A stretch of 64,000 nt of DNA from Candidatus Humimicrobium oleiphilum (GCA_002304935.1 DBPS01000047.1:19694-83693), one strand, 5' to 3'. Positions 54,976 to 64,000 are shown, counted from the stretch's first letter. The notes: a model not told the origin generated them from the letters alone. Numbers and translations are program-made.

Positions 54976-56667
54976 ATGCAAAAAAATAAAAAATTATTTG
55001 CATTGCTTACAATTGTGGTTGTAGCTACTTTGGCAGTTTCTATGTTTGCCGGTTGCAAAGTTTCAACCCAGACAGAAACCACAGCAGCAGCTGAAACCAC
55101 AGCAGCAGCAGAAACAACAGAAGCTGCAGAAGCTGCAGAAGAAACAAAAGAAACAGTATCCGGAGAGCCGGTAGCAGGCGGGATAATGAGATTGCACTTA
55201 AACGAACCTGTTTCTCTTGATCCACCTAATGCATATGAAAGCGAAGGAATCCAGGTAATCAGACAGGTATGGGACGGACTATTTACTTATGATCCTGAAA
55301 CACTTGAAACAGTACCTGAACTTTGTGAAAAATATGAGATTAGCGATGATCTGCTTACTTATACATTCTACATAAAGAAAGGTATCAAGTTCCACAGTGG
55401 CAAAGAATTAACTGCCCAGGATTTTGTTTATTCCTGGACAAGAGTTGCACTAAAAGATACTGCTTCATATCTTGCTTATCACTTATCACCAATTGAAGGT
55501 TATGATGCATGCCAGGACGGCAGCTCAATGGAACTGACCGGAGTTAAAGCTCTTGACGATTATACTCTTCAGGTTACTCTTCAATATCCTTATGCTGACT
55601 TTGTTAACACTTTGGGCCATGTAGTATTTTATCCTGTAAATAAGGAAAGCATAGAGGCAGCCGGTGACAAGATTGGTGAAATGCCGGATGGTACAGGCCC
55701 GTTTAAATTTGTTTCATGGAATCATGACCAGTCAATAGAGCTTGTAAGAAATGATGATTACTATGGCCAGAAAGCTTATCTTGATGGTGTAAAATATGTA
55801 ATAATTCCTGAAGAAGAAACTGCATTTCTTGAATTCCAGGCAGGAAATCTGGAATATACTGCAATACCAGTAGGTCAGAGAGCTTCGACTGAGGCAGATC
55901 CTGCTTTAAAAGATGGTGTAATAATTCATCCGATGCTTGCACTATATTATTATGGAATGAATCTGCAGACCGAGCCTTTCAAAGATAATCCTGCGTTGAG
56001 GGAAGCTATAATCTATGCAATTGACAGGCAAAACATCTGCGATATTATCAGCGAAGGAATATCAAGTCCTGCAACAGGATTTGTTCCGCCGGGAATCCCC
56101 GGATTCCAGGAAAATGCCATGGATTATACTTATGATCCTGAAATGGCTAAGCAGAAACTTGAAGAAGCAGGATATCCAAACGGAGAAGGTCTTGAAACCC
56201 TTTATCTTGGATTTAATACCGGTGCCGGTCATGAACAAATTGCAGAAGCTATCCAGGCAGATCTTGCTGAAATAGGAGTTACCATGGAAATCGAAGGATA
56301 TGAATGGGGAACAATGCTTGAAAAAGCAAAAAGTGGAGAAATAATATTCTACAGGCTTGGCTGGCAGGCTGATTATCCTACAATGGATAATTTCCTTTAC
56401 CCATTATTCTACTCGAAATCAGCAGATAACTACTCAGATTATAATAATCCTGTTGTGGATGAATTACTTGTTGCAGCAAGAAGTACTGTTGATGAAGATG
56501 AAAGAATAGCCAAATATCGTGAAGTTGAAAAAATGATTCTTAAAGAAGCAGCTTTTGCTCCTGTATATTTCTACGGTACACGTAGGATAATACAAAATTA
56601 TGTAAAAGGATTTGTACTAGATAATATGGAAAATTATGATCTTGCACCTGTTTGGCTTGAGCAATAA
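54976..56667 (+). CDS. oppA: Oligopeptide ABC transporter substrate-binding lipoprotein
   Basis: A family 5 (SBP_bac_5) binding protein of 563 residues. The signal peptide ends FAGC (lipid-modified Cys27); a Thr/Ala/Glu-rich linker (about 30-62) holds the domain away from the membrane. The order is normal: N-lobe (GGIMRLHLNEPVSLDPP, VWDGLFTYD, IKFHSGKELTAQDFVYSW, DGTGPFKFVSWN), then hinge and second lobe (REAIIYAIDRQNICDII, EEAGYPNGEG, C-terminal PVYFYGTRRI). It delivers peptides or similar ligands to OppBCDF. Strong ribosome site and a hairpin downstream suggest high expression relative to the permease genes. Confidence 0.93.
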   Translation: MQKNKKLFALLTIVVVATLAVSMFAGCKVSTQTETTAAAETTAAAETTEAAEAAEETKETVSGEPVAGGIMRLHLNEPVSLDPPNAYESEGIQVIRQVWDGLFTYDPETLETVPELCEKYEISDDLLTYTFYIKKGIKFHSGKELTAQDFVYSWTRVALKDTASYLAYHLSPIEGYDACQDGSSMELTGVKALDDYTLQVTLQYPYADFVNTLGHVVFYPVNKESIEAAGDKIGEMPDGTGPFKFVSWNHDQSIELVRNDDYYGQKAYLDGVKYVIIPEEETAFLEFQAGNLEYTAIPVGQRASTEADPALKDGVIIHPMLALYYYGMNLQTEPFKDNPALREAIIYAIDRQNICDIISEGISSPATGFVPPGIPGFQENAMDYTYDPEMAKQKLEEAGYPNGEGLETLYLGFNTGAGHEQIAEAIQADLAEIGVTMEIEGYEWGTMLEKAKSGEIIFYRLGWQADYPTMDNFLYPLFYSKSADNYSDYNNPVVDELLVAARSTVDEDERIAKYREVEKMILKEAAFAPVYFYGTRRIIQNYVKGFVLDNMENYDLAPVWLEQ

Positions 56668-56696
56668 AACTGTTTAAAATAATGGATTAACAATAT

Positions 56697-56728
56697 AATA
56701 ATAGCCTGCTTAATTGCAGGCTATTATT
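56697..56728 (+). promoter_or_regulatory. Intercistronic hairpin between oppA and oppB
   Basis: A perfect 13-bp stem (56697-56709 with 56716-56728) with a six-base loop and only a weak T-tract. It is placed where many ABC operons protect the binding-protein mRNA or partly terminate, giving more binding protein than permease. Confidence 0.7.
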
Positions 56729-56834
56729 ATTTACAAAAAGTTTGCTATTTTTGCCTGAATGGTTGTAAAATTGCTAAAAAAGTTTTAATATAACGTATTT
56801 CTAAAAATTAAATACTCATTTAAGATAAAAACGC

Positions 56835-57779
56835 ATGCTATATTATATTATAAAAAGGATATTACAGATAATTCCGGTAATTATCGGTATAACTCTTATT
56901 CTTTTTATCTTAATGTATGTAATACCGGAAGATCCCGCCAGATTAATCCTGCAAAAAGGCGCAACACCACAGGCTCTTGCCAATCTGAGAGAAAAAATGG
57001 GGATAGACAAACCGATATATGTTCAGTATTGGAGATATGTTACTTCACTGGCAAAAGGAGATCTGGGAATTTCTTACAGATACCGGCGTTCAGTAAATGA
57101 AATACTTGCTGAGCATTATCCTAATTCAATAAAGCTGGCTTTTGCTGCAATAATTATTGAGACAATAATAGGAATAATTGCGGGGATTATATCAGCAGTC
57201 AAGAAATATTCTTTTCTTGATATCCTGGTCACGATTTCTACCACCATTCTTGTCTGTATACCTGTATACTGGCTTGGAATGCTTTTACAGATAGGGCTTG
57301 GCTTAAAGCTTGGATGGCTCCCAATGTCCGGGATGGGGGATGGCAGCATAAAATATTATATACTTCCGGCAATAACACTTGCTTCTGTATCAACAGCCTT
57401 TGTTGCCAGAATGACCCGTTCGAGCATGCTTGATGTGTTATCAAATGATTACATAAGAACTGCTTATGCGAAAGGCCTTTCCAATAACAGGGTTATTTTC
57501 AAGCATTCTTTAAAAAACGCACTTATACCCGTAATAACCTATATAGGTATTGATCTGGGAACTTTAATGGGCGGTGCAATTTTGACAGAAACAATTTTTG
57601 CATGGCCGGGAGTCGGAAGGACAATTTATCTTGCAATACTTCAAAGAGATGCCCCGGTTGTAATAGGAGGGACTATAATCCTGGTGCTGATATTTGTTGT
57701 TATTAATTTAATCGTCGATATTCTTTATGCAACCCTTGACCCGAGAATAAGGTTCGGTGGGGGAGAAGCTAATTATTAG
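56835..57779 (+). CDS. oppB: Oligopeptide ABC transporter permease, OppB type
   Basis: A 314-residue inner-membrane permease with six predicted TM helices. N-terminal IIKRILQIIPVIIGITLILF, the DPARLILQKGATPQALANLR periplasmic segment, the EAA loop (RTAYAKGLSNNRVIFKHSLK) that contacts the ATPases, and the C-terminal YATLDPRIRFG are typical. There is no clear ribosome site before the ATG. Confidence 0.95.
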   Translation: MLYYIIKRILQIIPVIIGITLILFILMYVIPEDPARLILQKGATPQALANLREKMGIDKPIYVQYWRYVTSLAKGDLGISYRYRRSVNEILAEHYPNSIKLAFAAIIIETIIGIIAGIISAVKKYSFLDILVTISTTILVCIPVYWLGMLLQIGLGLKLGWLPMSGMGDGSIKYYILPAITLASVSTAFVARMTRSSMLDVLSNDYIRTAYAKGLSNNRVIFKHSLKNALIPVITYIGIDLGTLMGGAILTETIFAWPGVGRTIYLAILQRDAPVVIGGTIILVLIFVVINLIVDILYATLDPRIRFGGGEANY

Positions 57780-57825
57780 ATGAATAATACCGGTATAAAA
57801 ATATAAACTTAAAATAAATGACTAT

Positions 57826-58779
57826 ATGTTTCCTATAAAAGAAGAGAAAAACAAACAACCGATTGATGATTCAGATCTTGGTAATATTATCGAGGAATCA
57901 ATAACTGAAGAAAATAAGTTTGATAAAAAATACAGCAAATCTTCTTTATATAAAGATGCCTGGAGAAGACTGGTAAGAAACAAACTTGCCATGATAGGGC
58001 TGGCAATTGTAATCATTATGGCTCTAATAGCCTTGCTTGCTCCCTATATTGCTCCTTATGACCCTACTTACAGAGAAAAAACAGCATCGCAGCAAGGTCC
58101 GAGTGCTTCGCACTGGTTTGGAACCGATATACTGGGAAGGGATATTTTCAGCAGAGTACTTTATGGCACGCAGATTTCGATGCTTGTCGGTGTGATAGCT
58201 GTTGCGATTTCTCTTGCTATAGGGCTGTTTCTGGGTGCTATTTCTGGCTTTTTCAGTGGAATACCTGATGCCATAATCATGAGAATTGCAGACATATTCT
58301 TTGCTTTTCCCTATATACTGGGAGCAATAGCGATAATGACAATACTCGGTCCGGGTGTCCTGAATATATTTATTGCAATAGGTTTACTCGGCTGGGCTTC
58401 CGTAGCCAGATTATTCAGAAGTTCAATATTGTCCATCAAAGAGAAAGAGTATATTGAAGCAGCGCGGGCACTTGGAGCGAGTAATTCAAGGATTATAATG
58501 AAACATATTCTTCCTAATTCGTTCGCACCGCTGATTGTATACTCTACCATGAATGTCGGAACTGCAATTATAGTTGAGGCTGCTTTAAGTTTTTTAGGGC
58601 TGGGGGTACAGCCTCCGACTCCTTCATGGGGAAAAATGCTTTCAGAATCTTTAAATTATATAAATAGCGCTCCGTGGCTTATGTTTTTCCCCGGGCTTGC
58701 AATATTAATAACAGTACTTGGTTTTGTGCTCCTTGGTGATGGCTTAAGGGATGCTCTCGATCCGAAATTAAAGAGGTAA
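57826..58779 (+). CDS. oppC: Oligopeptide ABC transporter permease, OppC type
   Basis: The 317-residue partner permease. A charged cytoplasmic N terminus (1-45) precedes six TM helices. LVRNKLAMIGLAIVIIMAL, HWFGTDILGRDIFSRVLYG, the EAA loop EYIEAARALGASNSRIIMKH and C-terminal LGDGLRDALDPKLKR are OppC/DppC hallmarks. Followed three bases later by oppD. Confidence 0.95.
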   Translation: MFPIKEEKNKQPIDDSDLGNIIEESITEENKFDKKYSKSSLYKDAWRRLVRNKLAMIGLAIVIIMALIALLAPYIAPYDPTYREKTASQQGPSASHWFGTDILGRDIFSRVLYGTQISMLVGVIAVAISLAIGLFLGAISGFFSGIPDAIIMRIADIFFAFPYILGAIAIMTILGPGVLNIFIAIGLLGWASVARLFRSSILSIKEKEYIEAARALGASNSRIIMKHILPNSFAPLIVYSTMNVGTAIIVEAALSFLGLGVQPPTPSWGKMLSESLNYINSAPWLMFFPGLAILITVLGFVLLGDGLRDALDPKLKR

Positions 58780-58782
58780 TTC

Positions 58783-59793
58783 ATGGCAGATAATAATAAC
58801 ACATTACTTGATATAAAAGATTTAAGAACTTATTTTTATACAGATGCAGGAGTTGTAAAAGCTGTTGACGGAGTCAGCTTTGATTTAAAAAAGGGTGAAA
58901 CTCTTGGGATTGTCGGCGAAACAGGTTCAGGCAAAAGTATTACAGCACTTACGATTCTTGGACTTATTGCCATTCCGCCAGGAAAGATAGTCAGCGGGTA
59001 TATTGATTTTGACGGGCAGGATCTTTTAAAGCTTAAACAAAAACAACTGCAAAAATACAGAGGGAACAGAATATCTATGATATTTCAGGACCCAATGACA
59101 TCACTTAATCCTGTCTTTACAATAGGCAATCAGCTGATGGAAGCTATTCTTGCCCATCAGAAAATAACGAAAAAACAAGCCTACGACAAGGCTCTTGAGC
59201 TTCTGGATATGGTGGGAATGCCGGATATACGCAAAAGGATGAAAAGTTATCCTCATGAGTTTAGCGGAGGAATGAGACAGAGGGCAATGATAGCAATGGC
59301 TATAGCCAATTCACCAAGCATCCTTATTGCCGATGAGCCTACAACTGCGCTTGATGTTACAATACAGGCTCAGATCCTTGAGCTTGTTGAAGAATTAAAG
59401 AACAAAACTGATTCATCAGTAATACTTATAACCCATGATCTTGGAGTTATAGCCAAATATGCAGAAAGAGTTCTGGTAATGTATGCAGGCAAGCCGGTTG
59501 AGTTTGCAAATGTAAATGATATTTTTTATAAGCCTTACCATCCTTATACGATGGGTCTTATAGGATCTGTATCAAAGCTGAATGAAGAAAAAAAGGAAAG
59601 GTTAAAACCCATAAAAGGTACTCCGCCAAGCCTGATAGATCTTCCTGAAGGCTGTACATTTGCACCCAGGTGCAGATTTGCTCTGGATTCATGCAGGCTG
59701 TCATATCCGCCAAATATTGAAATAGAGCATGGACATTTTGTTTCATGCTTCAGGTCAAAAGAATTTTATTCAGGATCTCTGTCAAGGTTATAA
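58783..59793 (+). CDS. oppD: Oligopeptide ABC transporter ATPase, OppD type
   Basis: A 336-residue ABC ATPase. Walker A GETGSGKS (45-52), Q-loop IFQDPMTSLNP, signature FSGGMRQRAMIA, Walker B ILIADEPTTALD and the switch His in ITHDLG are intact. The C-terminal Opp/Dpp domain carries the cysteine set CTFAPRCRFALDSC...SCF seen in this subfamily. Works as a heterodimer with OppF. Confidence 0.96.
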   Translation: MADNNNTLLDIKDLRTYFYTDAGVVKAVDGVSFDLKKGETLGIVGETGSGKSITALTILGLIAIPPGKIVSGYIDFDGQDLLKLKQKQLQKYRGNRISMIFQDPMTSLNPVFTIGNQLMEAILAHQKITKKQAYDKALELLDMVGMPDIRKRMKSYPHEFSGGMRQRAMIAMAIANSPSILIADEPTTALDVTIQAQILELVEELKNKTDSSVILITHDLGVIAKYAERVLVMYAGKPVEFANVNDIFYKPYHPYTMGLIGSVSKLNEEKKERLKPIKGTPPSLIDLPEGCTFAPRCRFALDSCRLSYPPNIEIEHGHFVSCFRSKEFYSGSLSRL

Positions 59794-59851
59794 GTAAAAA
59801 TATGGAGTTAATATTAATATAATTTTTTTATATAGCAGGATTTAAAAAATA

Positions 59852-60856
59852 ATGCCAGAAAAAGATACATTATTACTAGAAGTAAGGAATCTGAAAAAAT
59901 ATTTTAATTTACGATCAGGTTTTTTTTATTCCAAATCTTCCAGTTCGGTAAAAGCAGTCGATGACATAAGTTTTTTTATAAAAAAAGGAGAGACATTCGG
60001 ACTTGTCGGTGAGAGTGGATGCGGTAAATCTACAACCGCAAGACTAATATTGAGGCTAATTAAACCTACAAGCGGAATAATTAATTACAAGGGCAGTGAT
60101 CTTGTCAGGCTCAAGAATTCCCAGATGTTAAAATACAGAAAAGAAATTCAGATAATCTTCCAGGATCCTTATGCTTCTCTTTCGCCCAGAATGACAATAG
60201 GCGATATAGTAAACGAACCTTTGGAAATACATAAGGTAGGAAATAAAAATTCAAGACTCAAAAGAATCAAAGAGTATCTTAAAACTGTAGGACTTAATCC
60301 GGAGCATATAAACAGGTATCCTCATGAATTCAGCGGAGGACAGAGGCAAAGAGTAGGAATAGCAAGAGCACTTGTCCTTCAGCCGGAATTAATAATATGT
60401 GACGAACCTGTATCTGCACTTGATGTATCTGTACAGGCACAAATTTTGAATTTAATGCTTGATCTGCAAAATGAATTTAATCTTACATATCTTTTTATTG
60501 CACACGATCTTTCTGTAGTAAAATATGTCAGCAACAGAATAGGAGTTATGTATCTTGGAAAGATAGTTGAAGTAGCTCCTTCTGAAGAACTATATGTAAA
60601 TCCTCTGCACCCTTATACAATGGGCCTTCTTTCTGCAATACCTATTCCTGATCCGGAGCTTGAAAGAAAAAGACAAAGGATTATTTTACCGGGAGATGTT
60701 CCGAGTCCTATTAACCCACCTTCTGGATGCAGATTTCATCCGAGGTGTCCCAATGCTCAGGATATCTGTTCAAAGGAAGAACCAGTTCTTAAAAATTATA
60801 ATAAAGATGGGAAAGAACACTTAGCTGCATGCTTCTTTGCCGGCAAGCCTATTTAG
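59852..60856 (+). CDS. oppF: Oligopeptide ABC transporter ATPase, OppF type
   Basis: The second ABC ATPase, 334 residues. Walker A GESGCGKS (53-60), IFQDPYASLSPRMTIGD, signature FSGGQRQRVGIARAL, Walker B LIICDEPVSALD and IAHDLS are present, with the C-terminal cysteine motif CRFHPRCPNAQDIC. A 66-base gap with no terminator leads into an unusual binding-protein gene. Confidence 0.96.
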   Translation: MPEKDTLLLEVRNLKKYFNLRSGFFYSKSSSSVKAVDDISFFIKKGETFGLVGESGCGKSTTARLILRLIKPTSGIINYKGSDLVRLKNSQMLKYRKEIQIIFQDPYASLSPRMTIGDIVNEPLEIHKVGNKNSRLKRIKEYLKTVGLNPEHINRYPHEFSGGQRQRVGIARALVLQPELIICDEPVSALDVSVQAQILNLMLDLQNEFNLTYLFIAHDLSVVKYVSNRIGVMYLGKIVEVAPSEELYVNPLHPYTMGLLSAIPIPDPELERKRQRIILPGDVPSPINPPSGCRFHPRCPNAQDICSKEEPVLKNYNKDGKEHLAACFFAGKPI

Positions 60857-60922
60857 TATAAAATACCAAGAGCGGAAACTTAATAGATTATAATCTTACA
60901 ATCGAACTTTTTAAACTATATT

Positions 60923-62650
60923 TTGAAAGAAAAAATAAAATTAAAATTTATAATACCTCTGATTTTTTTTGTAATCCTGATGATTTTTCCATCTGCTGGA
61001 TGCAGCGGTATAGATTCCCCTGCCAGGTTTGACACAGAAAATACTGGTGTAGAGAAAGAAGAAAGCACAAATGAATCTGCTGTAGACTCATATGAGGATA
61101 ATATGGAATTATTTTTTAATATTAAGAATAAACAGAAAGATAAGAATGTTTTAAATAATATTAATGTCAGGCAGGCAATATTTTATGCCATAGACAGGGA
61201 AAGGATAGTAAACGAACTATTTGATGATAAAAATAATGTATTGAATAGTTTATTTAGTGAAAATTCTTCTTTCAGCGTTAAGGCATGGAACAAACTTGAA
61301 TACAACAAAGACAAGGCAATAGAATATCTTAAAACCGCAGGATATGGTCCTGATAATCCTTTATATCTTACAATAGGGTCAAATGACAATTCTTCTGCGA
61401 GACAGAAAATTGAAGAAATAATAAAAGAGAATCTTGAAGAAATAGGAATAAAGCTGTGGATAATAAATCACCCTTCAAGTGAATGGTACAATGATTATAT
61501 CAGGCTTGGAAAATATGAGCTGGCATTATGGTCTTTGTATACTTCTGACCCGGATGAACTTATAAATTACTTCAGTTCTACAAAAATACCGGTCAATGAA
61601 ACTGCTGAAAATCAGAATTGTAATAATTTCTACTGGTATTCGAATGCTACTACTGATGAGAATCTGCAAAAACTGATTTTAACAAAAGATACTGAAGAAA
61701 AAAAAGATATTTCCAAAGAAATACAGAACAAAATCTTTGAAGATTCATTTATTCTGCCACTTTTTTCCAGGTTGTATGCTGTTGCCTTTAATGAAAATAT
61801 AGAAAACCTTAAAATTGATTCTTCTGATGGTAATTATTTATCAAACATACAAAACTTAAAGCTTAACTCAGAAGAAGAAGGGGAAGGGGAATTAATAATC
61901 GGTACCGATAATATGCCATCTACCATGAATCCATTACTGGAAAAAAATATATTCATGGATTATATAAACAGCATAGTTTCAAGAGGCTTGTGGAGGCTTG
62001 ACAAAGACGGAGCCTATATCCCTGACCTTGTAGATGAAGCTAAATCACAGACATCTGTCAGCAGGTCTGACAACAGCATATTTATTGCATTAAAAGAAAA
62101 TATATTCTGGCAGGACGGAAAGCGTGTAGATTCTGCAGATGTCAAAGCCACTCTGGAAGCAATAATTGCTGATAAAAATCTAAATCTTAAAGAAGCTGGA
62201 TATAAAAATATAAAAGAAATAAAAATAATCAGCGAAACAGAGTTTTATGTTTATTTTACTGATCCAATACAGAATTACGAAAAATTATTTACGTTTATTT
62301 TACCGGAGGATATGCTGGAAAAAGACAATGTAGGTGATTTGCTAATTGATGATTCTTTTGGTTGCGGACCATATAAAATTACTGAATGGGTGAAAGACCA
62401 GTACATGCTTCTGGAAAAAAATAATTTTTACAAAGATAATCTTTCGGAAGTAAATAAAATAAGGATAGTGTTTGAAGCAGATAAAAATCTGCTGATAACT
62501 TCTTTAAAAAATGGAGAAATAGATTTGATGAGCATTCCTGTGGATGTGGAACTAATAAGAGAACTTGATGAGAATAAAGAAATAAGCGTATTGATTGAAA
62601 AGGGAAATCTCTGGGAGCATCTGGCTATCTGTCTTAAACCTGCAGAATAA
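60923..62650 (+). CDS. Family 5 substrate-binding lipoprotein with circularly permuted halves
   Basis: A 575-residue protein with its own signal peptide and lipobox (PSAGC, Cys27), from TTG 60923. After a linker (28-75) it begins directly with what is normally the second half of an OppA-type protein: NVRQAIFYAIDRERIV (81-96), AIEYLKTAGYGPDNP, LEEIGIKLWI, ILPLFSRLYAVAF, to about 315. Only then comes the usual first half: GELIIGTDNMPSTMNPL (322-338), GLWRLDKDGAYIPDLVDEA, NIFWQDGKRVDSADVKATLE, DSFGCGPYKITEWV, ending WEHLAICLKPAE, which is the hinge-crossing strand. Nothing resembling a missing second half follows. It could be a true circular permutation or the middle of a lost tandem duplication. 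It likely works with OppBCDF. Confidence 0.85.
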   Translation: MKEKIKLKFIIPLIFFVILMIFPSAGCSGIDSPARFDTENTGVEKEESTNESAVDSYEDNMELFFNIKNKQKDKNVLNNINVRQAIFYAIDRERIVNELFDDKNNVLNSLFSENSSFSVKAWNKLEYNKDKAIEYLKTAGYGPDNPLYLTIGSNDNSSARQKIEEIIKENLEEIGIKLWIINHPSSEWYNDYIRLGKYELALWSLYTSDPDELINYFSSTKIPVNETAENQNCNNFYWYSNATTDENLQKLILTKDTEEKKDISKEIQNKIFEDSFILPLFSRLYAVAFNENIENLKIDSSDGNYLSNIQNLKLNSEEEGEGELIIGTDNMPSTMNPLLEKNIFMDYINSIVSRGLWRLDKDGAYIPDLVDEAKSQTSVSRSDNSIFIALKENIFWQDGKRVDSADVKATLEAIIADKNLNLKEAGYKNIKEIKIISETEFYVYFTDPIQNYEKLFTFILPEDMLEKDNVGDLLIDDSFGCGPYKITEWVKDQYMLLEKNNFYKDNLSEVNKIRIVFEADKNLLITSLKNGEIDLMSIPVDVELIRELDENKEISVLIEKGNLWEHLAICLKPAE

Positions 62651-62777
62651 AAAAATATTAAATCAGAAGTTTTATCATCCTTTCATGTTTTAGAATGTAT
62701 TTATCAAAATATGTATTCTTATTTTTAAAAATAAGGTAATAGCAATATAATAAAGTAACTGGCTGGAATAATTTGGG

Positions 62778-62806
62778 TTGAAACAATATAAAAAAATATT
62801 TAAAAT
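62778..62806 (+). promoter_or_regulatory. Promoter of tRNA-Leu(GAG)
   Basis: TTGAAA (62778-62783) is 17 bp from TAAAAT (62801-62806). Transcription would start near 62813, seven bases before the tRNA, and probably continues into the radical SAM gene. Confidence 0.65.
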
Positions 62807-62819
62807 ATTTCGATGATAT

Positions 62820-62908
<89 letters not shown>

Positions 62909-62914
62909 TTAAAG

Positions 62915-63919
62915 ATGAAAGAAAGTTATTTATACAAAAAAATCGATCAATCAAAGACTTCCTGTGATTTATGCAGCCACAGATGTATGATTTCCAGCGG
63001 TAGCTTTGGAAAATGTAATGTAAGAAAAAATATAGATGGAAAACTATTTAGTCTTAATTACGGGCGTATAATTGCAGAAAATATTGATCCTATTGAAAAA
63101 AAACCCTTATTTCATTTTCTGCCTGCCAGTCTTTCATATTCAATTGCATGTGCAGGATGTAATTTTAAATGCTTTTTTTGTCAGAATTATCAGATTTCCC
63201 AGATAGAGCTAGAAGAAGGCCTGTGGTCGGGAGTATATTGCAGCCCTTCTGATATTGTAAAAAAAGCATTAAGGTATGATTGCAAAAGTATCTCCTATAC
63301 TTATACAGAACCGACAATTTTTTTTGAATTTGCATTTGATACATCGATAATTGCAAAAGAAAATAAAATTAAAAATGTTTTTGTAACAAATGGTTACATG
63401 ACTAAAGAGGCAATTGATAAAATAGCCCCCTGCCTGGATGCAGCAAATGTCGATCTTAAAGGATTTACTGATGATTTTTACAGAAAATATACTGGCGCAA
63501 GATTAAAACCTGTCCTTGAAAATATTGAATACATGAAAAACAAGGATATATGGGTAGAAGTCACAACATTACTGATTCCCGGACTTAATGATTCCAGAGA
63601 AGAGATAAAAGCTATAGCGGAATTTTTAAAAAGTATATCTGATGAACTGCCATGGCATATAAGTGCCTATTATCCCCAGTATAAATCTTCTATTAAAGCA
63701 ACTGAGTCAGAAAAAATACTGGAAGCTGTTTCTATTGGCAAAGGAACAGGATTAAAGTACGTTTATGGTGGTAATATCATCTCAGATAATGCTGAGAATA
63801 CCATATGCCCTGGTTGCGGAAAGCTTTTGATCAGACGCAGGGGATATAATTTATTGGAAAACAATATTGAAAAAAATATGTGTATATTCTGTAAAAATAA
63901 AATAAACGGTTTTTTTTAA
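62915..63919 (+). CDS. amrS: AmmeMemoRadiSam-system radical SAM enzyme
   Basis: A 334-residue radical SAM protein. The cluster motif is CNFKCFFC (Cys82, 86, 89); N-terminal cysteines (CDLCSHRC, Cys34) and a C-terminal zinc ribbon (CPGCGK...CIFCKNK) frame the barrel. SYTYTEPTIFFEFAFD, ANVDLKGFTDDFYRKYTG and the PWHISAYYPQYK segment are characteristic of AmrS, related to pyruvate-formate-lyase activases. The AMMECR1 and Memo partners are not in the window, and the substrate is not firmly established. I start at ATG 62915, six bases after the tRNA CCA; the upstream ATG lies inside the tRNA. No ribosome site. Confidence 0.9.
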   Translation: MKESYLYKKIDQSKTSCDLCSHRCMISSGSFGKCNVRKNIDGKLFSLNYGRIIAENIDPIEKKPLFHFLPASLSYSIACAGCNFKCFFCQNYQISQIELEEGLWSGVYCSPSDIVKKALRYDCKSISYTYTEPTIFFEFAFDTSIIAKENKIKNVFVTNGYMTKEAIDKIAPCLDAANVDLKGFTDDFYRKYTGARLKPVLENIEYMKNKDIWVEVTTLLIPGLNDSREEIKAIAEFLKSISDELPWHISAYYPQYKSSIKATESEKILEAVSIGKGTGLKYVYGGNIISDNAENTICPGCGKLLIRRRGYNLLENNIEKNMCIFCKNKINGFF

Positions 63920-63936
63920 AAACATTTAAGCTGCTA

Positions 63937-63965
63937 TTAACTTTTACCGGATTTTATTCTATAAT
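63937..63965 (+). promoter_or_regulatory. Promoter of the tRNA at the window end
   Basis: TTAACT (63937-63942) is 17 bp from a perfect TATAAT (63960-63965), with the tRNA starting 13 bases later. Confidence 0.65.
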
Positions 63966-63978
63966 TACTTAACTCAAA

Positions 63979-64000
63979 GGCGACATAGCCAAGTGGTAAG
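63979..64000 (+). tRNA. Start of a tRNA, probably tRNA-Cys (truncated by window)
   Basis: The last 22 bases begin GGCGACATAGCCAAGTGG and match the acceptor and D-arm of bacterial tRNA-Cys genes. The anticodon lies outside the window, so the identity is inferred from similarity. Confidence 0.7.

Noticed and set aside
62718..62735. Perfect 18-base palindrome after the permuted binding protein
   Set aside because: It is entirely A/T apart from the end pair, has no loop and no clear T-run; too weak to call a terminator.

Overview
The window is a gene-dense, AT-rich (roughly one-third G+C by eye) bacterial chromosome segment with no insertion sequence, prophage, CRISPR array or rRNA. The gene order polA-rpsA-coaE-uvrB-uvrA-uvrC-rapZ followed by gap-pgk-tpiA-gpmI-secG is the housekeeping order I associate with Actinobacteriota. 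Together with the low G+C, the short HisG plus HisZ, a bacillithiol-type BshA and a bacterial-microcompartment shell gene, this suggests a deep-branching low-GC actinobacterial lineage living without much oxygen. The lineage call is an inference.

Layout. 1-2526: end of a bshA-like glycosyltransferase, then a secreted trypsin-like protease carrying a C-terminal membrane anchor and zinc ribbon. 2527-14720: a long branched-chain amino-acid operon (ilvD-ilvB-ilvN-serA-like-leuA-leuC-leuD-leuB-cimA), preceded by an unannotated 42-residue leader peptide packed with Leu, Ile and Val codons. 14793-17783: membrane pyrophosphatase and larB, separated by a strong bidirectional terminator. 17866-23283: pilB/gspE-type ATPase and dnaE. 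23399-29784: histidine operon (hisZ-G-B-H-A-F-IE, without hisD or hisC) ending in pfkA. 30064-34464: small transcription units: osmC, a lipoprotein deacetylase, tRNA-Leu(CAA), a lone BMC-H shell gene with its own promoter and terminator, a four-helix membrane protein, and a minus-strand peroxiredoxin/winged-helix pair. 34690-47903: replication, translation and repair block. 48137-54810: lower glycolysis with two tandem gpmI genes, then secG. 54976-62650: an oligopeptide ABC transporter (oppABCDF) followed by a second binding protein whose two halves are in swapped order. 62820-64000: tRNA-Leu(GAG), an AmrS-type radical SAM gene only six bases behind it, and the start of a tRNA-Cys.

How it fits together. 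CimA makes citramalate from pyruvate and acetyl-CoA. LeuC, LeuD and LeuB can then process both the citramalate and isopropylmalate branches, so isoleucine can be made without threonine deaminase. IlvB/N and IlvD complete most of the pathway, but ketol-acid reductoisomerase (ilvC) is not in the window. The leader peptide implies that the operon senses charged Leu/Ile/Val tRNA. The glycolytic genes lead to phosphoenolpyruvate and pyruvate, and the membrane pyrophosphatase recovers energy from the pyrophosphate released by biosynthesis.

The most interesting items are the circularly permuted substrate-binding protein (60923-62650), the branched-chain leader peptide with possible masking of the ilvD ribosome-binding site (2705-2997), the solitary BMC-H gene with a hairpin at its predicted 5' end, the tandem gpmI pair, and the SerA-like protein that lacks the usual catalytic arginine.
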